A stretch of DNA of 64,000 nucleotides from a bacterium (lineage in GTDB: Bacteria; SAR324; XYD2-FULL-50-16), in contig JAHJTV010000076.1 of assembly GCA_018829445.1 (NCBI GenBank), forward strand, positions 1-64,000. The letters run 5' to 3'. Below, one piece after another: positions 9,333-17,919 of this stretch (the stretch's first letter is position 1; each line of letters starts with the position of its first letter). The notes beneath the pieces were generated by a model that saw only the letters and a program-made list of their open reading frames with translations, was not told the origin of the DNA and searched no databases. The translations under genes were made by a program, and so were the position numbers.

Positions 9333-11176
9333 AATTCCTCAAGCCAAAAAAACCACTCTAAAAAGAGAAACAGGGTCGCCAGCAGAAAGAGAAAGCTCCA
9401 CAAACCAAAATGAGCAAGGTTTACAATCGGTTCTTCCATTATTCCCAGGTTGTTAGAAGTAAGAACCTCACGCCCTCCCCGGATGTCTGATTCATTCGCA
9501 TCCAACAGATTTGCCGCAAAATAAAACCATCGCCTTTCTTCCTTAACCTTGTAGAAACCTGCATCAACGGTATTCCGGTATATAAAGGGGACAGTTTCAG
9601 CCTGGACATTAACAATGGTTCTGTCGGGTCGCCTGATGGTAATCTCCCCTCCCCCGGAATCCAGGTACAACGGCACCGGCTCACCTGTTTTTGCCTGAAC
9701 TATGTCCAGTTCCAGTTTGCCGGGTGTCATCCAATGCAGAAGATTGCCGAAAAAGACCGGGAATGCGACTTTTAAGGGAAAATTGGATTGTTTAAGGTCA
9801 AATGCCAGAAACACAGCCCTGAGAGCACCTTTCTCATGAACAAACCCCAGACCGGTTTGACCTGATTGAATGATGGGCTGCAGATCTTCATTTGCACTTA
9901 CCTTGAGGGCTTGTTCGATCCGAATTCCGGACAGATCCAGGTTTCTGAGCAAGGGATGATTACGTTTCCAATCCACTATTTCGGGATTCGAGATTTTTCC
10001 TGCCACCAGAAGAGGAGCGTTTGAGGGTATTATATTAAGATACAACAGGTTTCCATAATCGATGGCAGGGCTGTCAATACCATCGACGATAACCAGGTGG
10101 TTTTGTGCTACTATCTGCTCCCAAGACCCGGGTATCACCTCAGGTGATTTATTGACGATTACGTTGGGAAAGATGGACAACACCTGTTCCAGGAAAGGAT
10201 TCCCTTTTGTCAGCAGATAGACATGGATTGTACTTTTGGGATTTATAATCGCATACGCCTGGTTGTCCAGTTGAAGATCATCTTCGATCTTCAACCGCAC
10301 CAATGCTTTTCCGGCCTGCATTCCCTCAAAGTCCAAAAAATACTGCTTTTCCTCACCGGGCAGCAGACCGATTGTCCGATTGTCGATTGGAATCTCATCA
10401 AGTGTTATCTCCACCGGGCAGACTGTCGGGATTTCATTAAAATTCTTAACCGCCACCAGGATTTGAAAACTGTCAGAAGTTCCGGACTGCTGCCTGAAAG
10501 CAAATTTAGTAATTCCCGTATTCCGCTGCCCCCCCTCAATCACAATCTTTTCAAACAGGTCGGACATAGCCTGTGATATTAACAGGTCATTCCCCGGCCT
10601 GTCGGTTATCACCACCACCTTATCACTACTTTCCGGACGAACAAATGACAGGGCAAAGAACACCGAGCTTTTCAAATCAGCAGCTATATCATAGGGGCGC
10701 TGGTCAGCCATGACCTGTTTTAACCGGGTTTTATCAGCAGAAAACGCCTGTAGAATGGATGGCTTAATGCCTGCTTCGATGATCATTATCCTATTGGGAG
10801 CTTCCAGATTTTCCACCAGTTCAATCGCTGCATCTCGAGCCAGATCAAACCGGGTTTGATTAGATACTCTGGTCTGCATGCTGGCGCTGGTATCCATTAC
10901 CAGAATAATATTACCGGCCGGTTTTGATTCAAACAGCCAGGTTGGATTTGAAAAGGCCAACGCTGCGAGAATAATAATCAATATCTGAAGGATCAGGGGC
11001 AGGTTTTTTCTCAGCCTCCGGAGATGAAACCCACTACCCTGGTCGTGGAGTGCCTCGCTCCATAGAAACAGGGTTGTGGTGCTGACCTGTTTGGCGTTTG
11101 GTTTCAGATTGTGGATAATAATCACAAGTGGGATTAATGCAAGCAGCGCTAATCCGAATGGATTGGATAGTATCAT
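9320..11176 (-). CDS. BatA-type N-terminal membrane protein with VWA domain
   Basis: The 618-aa protein starts with the aerotolerance-regulator N-terminal membrane region (two helices, residues 8-24 and 59-77; motif TTTLFLWSEAL between). A VWA domain follows with MIDAS DTSAS at 95-99. A long beta-rich region and a final membrane helix near 590-612 complete it. The layout matches BatA proteins that accompany MoxR AAA+ ATPases. Only 1 bp separates it from the DUF58 gene, and it overlaps the next gene by 13 bp, so translational coupling is likely. Confidence 0.85.
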   Translation of the reverse strand: MILSNPFGLALLALIPLVIIIHNLKPNAKQVSTTTLFLWSEALHDQGSGFHLRRLRKNLPLILQILIIILAALAFSNPTWLFESKPAGNIILVMDTSASMQTRVSNQTRFDLARDAAIELVENLEAPNRIMIIEAGIKPSILQAFSADKTRLKQVMADQRPYDIAADLKSSVFFALSFVRPESSDKVVVITDRPGNDLLISQAMSDLFEKIVIEGGQRNTGITKFAFRQQSGTSDSFQILVAVKNFNEIPTVCPVEITLDEIPIDNRTIGLLPGEEKQYFLDFEGMQAGKALVRLKIEDDLQLDNQAYAIINPKSTIHVYLLTKGNPFLEQVLSIFPNVIVNKSPEVIPGSWEQIVAQNHLVIVDGIDSPAIDYGNLLYLNIIPSNAPLLVAGKISNPEIVDWKRNHPLLRNLDLSGIRIEQALKVSANEDLQPIIQSGQTGLGFVHEKGALRAVFLAFDLKQSNFPLKVAFPVFFGNLLHWMTPGKLELDIVQAKTGEPVPLYLDSGGGEITIRRPDRTIVNVQAETVPFIYRNTVDAGFYKVKEERRWFYFAANLLDANESDIRGGREVLTSNNLGIMEEPIVNLAHFGLWSFLFLLATLFLFLEWFFWLEELWLP

Positions 11177-11177
11177 C

Positions 11178-12071
11178 TCAAGCCGTTAGTCTTCCCTCAG
11201 AAAATATTCGCAGCAGGAACTCTTCAAATGGAGTGTCAGTATTTGCCAGGTAGTAACCAAATCCCGATTTAGCACAAAACCGCTCCAGTTTTTTCAAATG
11301 ATGATTGAATCGCACCTTGTACGATTTCAACAGGGATTCCGTTATCTGCATCCTTTTAAACCTTCCGGTTTCCACATCCTTAAGTCTGACATATCCCTGA
11401 AGAACAGGGTCCAGCTCTGCAGGTGACAGTACCTGAATCAGCGCTACCTGGAATTTACCATACCCATATGCCTGCAGTCCCTGCTTAAAGCTGAATGGGT
11501 CCAGAAAATCACTGATAATAAAAACAAACCCCGGTTTTTTAAGCCGGGAGAGATATTCCAGCAGGGAGGTGTTCAGATCCGTTCCGCCTATTGATTCCAA
11601 CTCATGCAGGCTGTCAATAATTGAAAAGTAGACATGTTTTCCTTTTTCCGGTGTTTTCACTCTTCCCAGGGTTTTATCAAAATTAACAATCCCCACCCGG
11701 TCCAGGTTCATTAAACCGAGATAACTCAGCGCCGCAGCTATCTTTTTGGCATACTGATCCTTTGCAGGGTTCCCGAATGCCATGGAAGAACTTGAATCGA
11801 TCAAAATATGGATCGACATATCTTTCTCTGCCTGGAACAGTTTTACGAACAACCTGTTCATCCTGCCAAACACGTTCCAGTCAACATAGCGGGGATCATC
11901 ACCTGCCTGATAGTTGCGGTAATCAAGAAAATCCAGGCTGCCGCCGCTTTTCCAGGAGGTATGCTCTCCAAATTGATGGGATCGGGTACGTTTTTTAACC
12001 AGGATTCGAATCTGTTCAAGGATTTTTAAAAAACCCTCGCTTAAGATCTGCTCTTCTTTCCGGGATTTCAT
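11178..12071 (-). CDS. DUF58 domain protein with VWA-like MIDAS
   Basis: The 297-aa product shows the DUF58 hallmark at residues 50-66 (DYRNYQAGDDPRYVDWN) and a MIDAS-type DSSSS at 92-96. There are no membrane helices. In established MoxR operons this protein is the cytosolic partner encoded directly after the MoxR ATPase. Here the two are separated by 337 bp holding two hairpin repeats, which is unusual. It lies 1 bp from the BatA-like gene. Confidence 0.87.
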   Translation of the reverse strand: MKSRKEEQILSEGFLKILEQIRILVKKRTRSHQFGEHTSWKSGGSLDFLDYRNYQAGDDPRYVDWNVFGRMNRLFVKLFQAEKDMSIHILIDSSSSMAFGNPAKDQYAKKIAAALSYLGLMNLDRVGIVNFDKTLGRVKTPEKGKHVYFSIIDSLHELESIGGTDLNTSLLEYLSRLKKPGFVFIISDFLDPFSFKQGLQAYGYGKFQVALIQVLSPAELDPVLQGYVRLKDVETGRFKRMQITESLLKSYKVRFNHHLKKLERFCAKSGFGYYLANTDTPFEEFLLRIFSEGRLTA

Positions 12072-12111
12072 TTTAGCATGTTATCATCGTTAACTTATTG
12101 GTGTCCAAATT

Positions 12112-12207
12112 GGCGGCCACGTAGGGCCGCCCTACCGTAATCCTGCGTCTTGCTCAAATCCCTGAATAAACAAAAATGAAACGGTAGGGCGCCCTTACAT
12201 GGGCGCC
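12112..12207. repeat. GTAGGG-type double-hairpin repeat, inverted orientation
   Basis: This is a long-spacer copy in reverse orientation relative to those at 0-3.4 kb: GGCGGCC-ACGTAG-GGCCGCC ... GGCGCCC-TTACAT-GGGCGCC. It lies inside the MoxR operon between the MoxR and DUF58 genes. Confidence 0.85.
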
Positions 12208-12269
12208 GAACAATCTCTCCCATCAGACAAATGTGACCGGATAATCTCATTACTTGTGACATCATTCCC

Positions 12270-12365
12270 GGCGGCCACGTAGGGCCGCCCTACCGTAATC
12301 CTGCGTCTTGCTCAAATCCCTGATTAAGCAAAAATAAAACGGTAGGGCGCCCTTACATGGGCGCC
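12270..12365. repeat. GTAGGG-type double-hairpin repeat, inverted orientation
   Basis: This is a second copy in the same gap, 158 bp from the first and almost identical to it. It is 43 bp downstream of the MoxR stop codon in the transcribed direction, so it would fold in the operon mRNA. Confidence 0.85.
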
Positions 12366-12408
12366 TTAAATATATAAACATTCTACAAACCAGAGTATAA
12401 ACACCCGA

Positions 12409-13419
12409 TCAGTTTTCAGATACGGTTCCAAGGATGTTTCTGATGATATCATCGGGGTCGATTCCCTCCGCCTCGCCCTTGAGGTTTAAAATAATTCTAT
12501 GCCTCAAGGCCGGAACTGCAACCTCTTTTATATCCTCAAAAGCAACGTTATATCGTCCTTTAAGCAAAGCAACCACCTTTGCCGCCAACACCAAAGCTTG
12601 GGCGCCCCGCGGACTGGCACCATAACGAACATACTCCCTGACCATCCTGGCTCGATTATTCTCCGAGTTGTGGCTGGCCAAGATCAAACGAGCCACATAG
12701 TCCTTGAGATTGGAGGCAATAGGTACCTGTTTGACCAGAGGCATCATCTTGAGCAGTTCGCCGGTTGTGGTTATCACTGTGGACTCCCGGGAATTTTCTT
12801 CCGTTGTTTTCTCCAGAATCTCCAAAAGATCCTCTTTTCCGGGAAACTCAACCTTTAATTTAAACAGAAACCGGTCGACTTGAGCTTCCGGCAAAGGATA
12901 GGTACCTTCCATCTCTATCGGGTTTTGAGTAGCTAACACGGTAAACGGCTGGTCCAGCTGATACTCTTTCCCGAAAACCGTCACCCGCCCTTCCTGCATT
13001 GCTTCCAACAGGGCAGATTGGGTTTTGGGAGTTGCCCTGTTGATCTCATCCGCCAATACAATCTGCCCGAAGACAGGCCCCCGGAAAAACTCGAAGGATC
13101 GTTGTCCCGTCTCTGTTTCACTGATAATGTTGGTTCCAATAATATCAGCCGGCATTAAGTCGGGTGTGAATTGTATCCGTGAGTATTTCAAGTCCAGCGC
13201 TCCAGCCAGGGATTTGACCAGTTTTGTTTTCCCCAGACCGGGCACACCTTCAATAAGCGCATGACCACCGCACAACAAACAGGTAAAGACCTGTTTTATG
13301 ATGGTTTCATATCCAACAATCGTTTTACTCACTTCGCGCAACAGTGTTTCAAAAGTGGTTTTGATAAGATCAATCTCAGGATTGGTGATGCCTTCAGTTG
13401 TCAGCTCTTTTTCCCTCAT
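12409..13419 (-). CDS. MoxR-family AAA+ ATPase
   Basis: The 336-aa product has Walker A GVPGLGKT at residues 58-65, Walker B VLADE at 121-125 followed by INRATPKTQSALLEAM, and the C-terminal lid domain. The length is typical for MoxR. MoxR ATPases act with VWA-domain partners as cytosolic chaperones or metal-insertion machines. Here the partners are the DUF58 and two VWA membrane proteins downstream. It begins 6 bp after the coiled-coil membrane gene. Confidence 0.93.
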   Translation of the reverse strand: MREKELTTEGITNPEIDLIKTTFETLLREVSKTIVGYETIIKQVFTCLLCGGHALIEGVPGLGKTKLVKSLAGALDLKYSRIQFTPDLMPADIIGTNIISETETGQRSFEFFRGPVFGQIVLADEINRATPKTQSALLEAMQEGRVTVFGKEYQLDQPFTVLATQNPIEMEGTYPLPEAQVDRFLFKLKVEFPGKEDLLEILEKTTEENSRESTVITTTGELLKMMPLVKQVPIASNLKDYVARLILASHNSENNRARMVREYVRYGASPRGAQALVLAAKVVALLKGRYNVAFEDIKEVAVPALRHRIILNLKGEAEGIDPDDIIRNILGTVSEN

Positions 13420-13425
13420 CTGTTT

Positions 13426-14886
13426 TTATTCCTCCGTCGTCTCTTGTACCAAACCAATGGATAGAAAATACTGCTTGATATAGTTCCTATAATGCAGAGG
13501 AATCTCCTCCCTCTGTATCACCGATGTTACATCTTTCTCGTATGACCTTAACAGTTCTTCTTCAACTCTTCCCGTATATCCCTTTGCCGTTAATGACCTG
13601 ACCAACGCCTGATACCGCTCTCCCTCCCCTGTTTTGCCTTCCAGTTTGCGGACAGGTGATCTGTTTGCTTGCATTTCACCGCCATGGTTCTCTTCCCAAT
13701 CGGATTTTGCCTTTCCCGGTGCTGTCGAAAATTCAGGATCAACCTTATTGGAGGCCCCGGTTTGTGGCCCTTTGTTTTCATCATCCAGCTTGAGACCTTT
13801 TGTCTCATCTCCTGCTGTTTTCTTCAAGATTAATTTACTGTCCTGCCGATCTTCTCCTTTGGTGACATCGGCTGATCCATCCTCTTCTGAAGCAGCCCAT
13901 TCATTTTCCGGACTATCCTGTTGCTCCCTGTTTTCATTTGGAGGATAGGGTTCATGGAGTTCCAGTTCACTGATCGCCTCTTCCAGAAAGTCCTTCATAT
14001 CGGACAACTCGGATAATTGTTTGATACTGTCTTTTAATTCAGAGTTTTGGCTGTTATCCAGAAACTGCTCCAGGCTATCCAGAATCTGTTCCGGATCACT
14101 GCTGTTTTTTATATCCTCTTTTAACCCCTCGGTAATAGAGACTTCGGTAGGCTTTACCCTCGCCAGATTTTCCTTTATCTGATCTATAACATGGTCTGTA
14201 TCAGCCGCAACTCTTTTCAGGATTTCCTCCAGAGACTGCCGGGCCTCTTTGGAATCGATACCGGATTCTTCCAGGGATTGAATGAACTCTTTAAATCCTG
14301 TCCTGTTTTTATTCTGTTTCTTTTGAAGAGACGTCTCCTGGTTTTTTTTACTCAAATTGATCGATTGAGAAGTTGGAGATGCCATACTTTTAAGGCGCTT
14401 GTCGGGCAGAGAGTTGTAATATAGGGAGGCGCTCAACAAAACCCCGATTATCAAAATCGCCGGGAAAACCGGGGTAAATCCCCGGGGAAACCATAAATGC
14501 GGTTCCACCGATCTTATTGAACTGATTGCGTCCCTGATAAGTGGGGTTTTATAAAGAGAATTTTTTGAGGCGATTTCATACTCATAGGTCGTGATTAACC
14601 TTTCCTCAAGGTCAAAACGAGAATCCAGCTCGATCAATACCTCCTTAACACTTTTTCGGGTTATCAGGATAAAAGTGATGGAGAAAAATATCGCCACCAA
14701 CAAACAAGTTCCTAATACCCCGGGATTCATTGACAAGCCGGTTAAAAAAAGGCGACCCACCTGGAAGACAAACAAGGACAGGAGCAACAGTAAGAGAAAA
14801 ACAAGCAAAAACCTCTCTAATCTTCCAAAAAAATAACGCTTTTTTATCTCTGCAAGCAGGGATAAAAACTCTTCGGATTCCCTCAT
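13426..14886 (-). CDS. MoxR-operon membrane protein with acidic coiled-coil region
   Basis: The 486-aa product has three predicted membrane helices (about residues 24-46, 56-75 and 140-160). A long charged, low-complexity and coiled-coil stretch (about 175-420) follows. The C-terminal segment HYRNYIKQYFLSIG resembles the tail seen in proteins of MoxR-DUF58-VWA operons. No catalytic motif is visible. The architecture suggests a membrane scaffold with a large soluble domain. It lies between a polytopic membrane gene (11 bp gap) and MoxR (6 bp gap). Confidence 0.75.
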   Translation of the reverse strand: MRESEEFLSLLAEIKKRYFFGRLERFLLVFLLLLLLSLFVFQVGRLFLTGLSMNPGVLGTCLLVAIFFSITFILITRKSVKEVLIELDSRFDLEERLITTYEYEIASKNSLYKTPLIRDAISSIRSVEPHLWFPRGFTPVFPAILIIGVLLSASLYYNSLPDKRLKSMASPTSQSINLSKKNQETSLQKKQNKNRTGFKEFIQSLEESGIDSKEARQSLEEILKRVAADTDHVIDQIKENLARVKPTEVSITEGLKEDIKNSSDPEQILDSLEQFLDNSQNSELKDSIKQLSELSDMKDFLEEAISELELHEPYPPNENREQQDSPENEWAASEEDGSADVTKGEDRQDSKLILKKTAGDETKGLKLDDENKGPQTGASNKVDPEFSTAPGKAKSDWEENHGGEMQANRSPVRKLEGKTGEGERYQALVRSLTAKGYTGRVEEELLRSYEKDVTSVIQREEIPLHYRNYIKQYFLSIGLVQETTEE

Positions 14887-14897
14887 TTAACTGCGCC

Positions 14898-15650
14898 TCA
14901 CAAAAATTCTTCGGGACGTTTACGAGTTACAACAATATGGGTGGACAAAGCTAACACGACTATCATCACGGAAGTCACCACCATGTATAACTCCCAAACG
15001 GAAAAAAAGCTATCAGCGGATGATTGATAGCGCATGCTTGATCCATAGACCTGAAACAGAGGGTTTAACGGTGCATACAGGAAAAAGGTTATGATGAAAA
15101 AGATTATAAGAAAAAAAAGATTAAAAAAGAATCCCTTTATGCGATCAGAACCAAAATGAAGAAAAAGGTGAAAAGAGAATAGTCTGCAGATCAGGGTTGT
15201 CTGATACACCGTTAACAGCAGCTTCAAAAATTCGGAAACGGCAACGGCGGACAAGGTAATGGACAAAACAAACACAGGCAAAAAAGGCGAAATCACCAGC
15301 AGATTCTGGATTAAGAACCGGATAAACCCATGGGTGATAAAGGGAGACTGAAGCTCCGGGGCAATCCGTTTAAAATCTATTGCTGCAGCCAAATCATGAT
15401 GCGTCATCTCCCCTGATCCCGACCTGACAGCTATAATCGTCAACATGATCAGAACAGCGGAAAACACCATCAGGCTGTTCATGGGCAGATCACCGGTCCG
15501 AAAATAGCGACTGACAGCAGACTGGGGCCAGAATCCCAACAGGAAACAAACAGCAATACAGATTGAATAAAACAGGGCATTCACCATGGATGGCGAAAAC
15601 AAGGGAGTTAATGACTTACTGGTATCTTTAATATAATAAAATTGCCCCAT
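14898..15650 (-). CDS. Polytopic membrane protein of unknown function
   Basis: The 250-aa product has about six hydrophobic helices and no recognised motif. The start ATG is followed by a soluble segment, then helices near residues 25-43, 56-75, 108-135, 140-165, 180-202 and 222-242. The layout resembles an ABC-2-type permease or a Yip1-like protein, but that is only a resemblance of topology. It sits 11 bp upstream of the coiled-coil gene, so it is probably part of the MoxR-associated operon. Confidence 0.7.
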   Translation of the reverse strand: MGQFYYIKDTSKSLTPLFSPSMVNALFYSICIAVCFLLGFWPQSAVSRYFRTGDLPMNSLMVFSAVLIMLTIIAVRSGSGEMTHHDLAAAIDFKRIAPELQSPFITHGFIRFLIQNLLVISPFLPVFVLSITLSAVAVSEFLKLLLTVYQTTLICRLFSFHLFLHFGSDRIKGFFFNLFFLIIFFIITFFLYAPLNPLFQVYGSSMRYQSSADSFFSVWELYMVVTSVMIVVLALSTHIVVTRKRPEEFL

Positions 15651-15773
15651 GAATAGTCTCCTAAGATTGATCGGACGAATCTCACCATACTTTAGCCGAT
15701 GTAAACACCATATGTGTTTTGCTGTCAGAATATGTCAACCTTGTTAATCTAGAGTTCAAATAAGTGATGTAAA

Positions 15774-15806
15774 ACGGTAGGGCGGGGTTACATCCCATAA
15801 GCGCCT
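15774..15806. repeat. Decayed single-arm GTAGGG repeat
   Basis: ACGGTAGGGCGGGGTTACATCCC is followed by a damaged right half of the stem (ataagcgcc). It appears to be a degraded arm 64 bp from the intact copy. Confidence 0.6.
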
Positions 15807-15837
15807 ACTTAAGCAAATATTGCCAAGAGCAAGGATT

Positions 15838-15903
15838 ACGGTAGGGCGGGGTTACATCCCCGCCAGAACTAACTCAAAGGCGGCCATGTAAGACCGTCCA
15901 ACC
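15838..15903. repeat. GTAGGG-type double-hairpin repeat, short-spacer form
   Basis: The unit is ACGGTAG + GGCGGGG-TTACAT-CCCCGCC, the 14-nt spacer in inverted form (agaactaactcaaa), then GGCGGCC-ATGTAA-GACCGTC. It matches the 1265-1330 unit in reverse orientation. With the neighbouring fragment it fills the 290-bp gap between 15651 and 15940, inside the operon. Confidence 0.8.
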
Positions 15904-15940
15904 TTCATGTCCATTAACCGATTCCCTTTAAGGGGTTTGT

Positions 15941-17638
15941 TTAACTCTCCAGGTTCAGTTTCCAGATCAAAATAGTTTTGTGATCATAAGGAGACACTTC
16001 GTTTTTTCCGAAGCTGATCGGTAAAGGATAACCCCTGATTATTCCCGATAATACCGGTTCTTTTTTTTCATTAAACCTGTATTGAATTGTTCGTACTAAT
16101 TGCTCTGCAACACCATTGTTAGACGGACTGGTTCTTGTGGCCTGCATCTCTGTTCGTTTAAATGACTTACGAATAACTGAACCCGGTTCTATTTCACCCA
16201 GTTTAATATGTTTCCCCTCAAAAACCAGATCAATGTCCGTCAAAGTATAGAGTGAAGAGTTGTTTAGATTGACCAATAAAGACTCCTTCTTTAGTACCAG
16301 ATTCCCTTTGATATCCAAATGATCAACCATCCCGAACTTGAGAAAACGATGGGACCAGTTTGCCTGATTCACTGTGATCCGGATCTTCTCTTCAGCTTCC
16401 TCTATTACAAGATCCGCTCCTTGAACATGTGAAGAAAGTTCTGATTTACCCAAAGAAACGGTTGCATGATCAGATTCCCTGTCAAATGAATATGATCCAC
16501 TGAAAAGAGAAAAGAAACCAAGCTGATGATCCACCCAGACCCTGGAATCATTCATCTTTTTATCAATCAACGTGAATCCTGAAATAAAAGGGGAATAGGC
16601 ACTCTTCTGCTTTAAATAGCAAGCACTTGCCAAAACCGTAAACATGCCTAAAATCAACATTACTCTAATTATCTGTCGTTTAAAAGACTCACTTTTTTTT
16701 ACCAGATCTTTTTTGATATAAAAGAGCAGAATAAGTCCTACGAGCGAGCCGGACAGCACAATAAAAAAATCAACCCCCCGGTTCGGCAGATTGTTGACCA
16801 GGATGGTTTGAAGTCCTGTTTCATCCAGGCCGGGATCTGAATAGGTCAAAAGCGATTTTCGAGGCCGCCATTGATCCCTTTGCCCGGTTGTTTCAAAATT
16901 TGCAGTTGTTTGTGAACCGGTCCACATTAACATTCCCTCGGAAACCAATTGCTTAATTTTAGATTCTTTGAGAGTTCCGGGATCAAACCGACCTGTTAAA
17001 TACAGCTGACCACCGCTTGTAACCCATTCTTTCATAGCCTGGAATTGCTGTGATCTGAGATCCAGAATGGAATCCACATCGCTTACAATGGCTGCCACTC
17101 CCTGGTATGAAATCCAGTGTTCCGGGAGATAGATAGGGGAGGAGTGAATGCCCAGATACTGTTCGGGTAGAAAAGAAAATAATCGGGCCGTCAACGAGTC
17201 GTCCAATAATAAAACCAGCTGCTTGTCAGTGAATTGGTCTTTGACAGAAACCGACTTTGATCCGACCAGACTCTCGTTATGCCAGATATTGATTTGCAGG
17301 GGGAATACCGGAGAATCGATGGGAAGGGAAAACGAAAAAAGTTTTTGTGAACCTGTTGGAAGCACGATTTTTTTTCTGTAAACAGTCTCGCGAATATTTC
17401 CTTTAAACTCACTGCCGGAAGTCAAAATGACCTCCAACCACCCATCCACAGTCTTGCCTCTGTTCTGGAGCAATACGGACAGCGGAGTCCAACTGCCCAT
17501 TTTATAATAATCGGAAAAACCAAGAATTTCCGTAATGACCAATTCCTTTTCCTGACCCGACACCACGCCGAAGGTTAATAAACCTAAAAGCGACAAGAGT
17601 CCTATGCCTTTTAGCATTCTCGATAAGGATAACATCAA
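15941..17638 (-). CDS. Secreted/membrane protein of the MoxR-VWA operon
   Basis: The 565-aa product has an N-terminal signal sequence (about residues 8-28, ending VVSGQ). A beta-rich extracytoplasmic part comes next. A segment near 160-245 resembles the GATase-like fold of other proteins in these operons (MKEWVTSGGQLYLTGRF). Two membrane helices lie near 284-303 and 317-337, and a final beta-rich domain follows. It has no catalytic motif that I recognise. It is the first gene of the leftward operon, 290 bp from the next gene with repeats between, so co-transcription is likely but not certain. Confidence 0.75.
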   Translation of the reverse strand: MMLSLSRMLKGIGLLSLLGLLTFGVVSGQEKELVITEILGFSDYYKMGSWTPLSVLLQNRGKTVDGWLEVILTSGSEFKGNIRETVYRKKIVLPTGSQKLFSFSLPIDSPVFPLQINIWHNESLVGSKSVSVKDQFTDKQLVLLLDDSLTARLFSFLPEQYLGIHSSPIYLPEHWISYQGVAAIVSDVDSILDLRSQQFQAMKEWVTSGGQLYLTGRFDPGTLKESKIKQLVSEGMLMWTGSQTTANFETTGQRDQWRPRKSLLTYSDPGLDETGLQTILVNNLPNRGVDFFIVLSGSLVGLILLFYIKKDLVKKSESFKRQIIRVMLILGMFTVLASACYLKQKSAYSPFISGFTLIDKKMNDSRVWVDHQLGFFSLFSGSYSFDRESDHATVSLGKSELSSHVQGADLVIEEAEEKIRITVNQANWSHRFLKFGMVDHLDIKGNLVLKKESLLVNLNNSSLYTLTDIDLVFEGKHIKLGEIEPGSVIRKSFKRTEMQATRTSPSNNGVAEQLVRTIQYRFNEKKEPVLSGIIRGYPLPISFGKNEVSPYDHKTILIWKLNLES

Positions 17639-17919
17639 GTAAAAGCCGATGAAAAATGGTTGCCGGTGGTACTCAGTTGCCGATCAAAAAGGAAAACCGG
17701 ACAAACCTGTTCCGGGTTTTCCTGCACCCTTATTTTTGAATCTCCATGGCTGCACTTTTTACTATCTTATCAATCATCACAAATCAAGAAAATCATTCAG
17801 TATTTTACTGACACCGGCTTTTTGTGTTTTCCAAACGGTTGGGCAGTCTTGCATAATCACTTTCGAGCTGGTTCCGGGGAGATGTAATCCTGCCCTGCTG
17901 CGATCCTTGCTTGAGGTAT
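17639..17919. other. Intergenic region with a possible decayed repeat arm
   Basis: No convincing gene is seen. The sequence ccggggagatgtaatcctg near 17875 resembles the GGCGGGGATGTAACCCCGCC arm of the repeat family but is mutated. The gap lies upstream of the MoxR operon's first gene and downstream of the acyltransferase gene, so it should hold the operon promoter. Confidence 0.35.
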
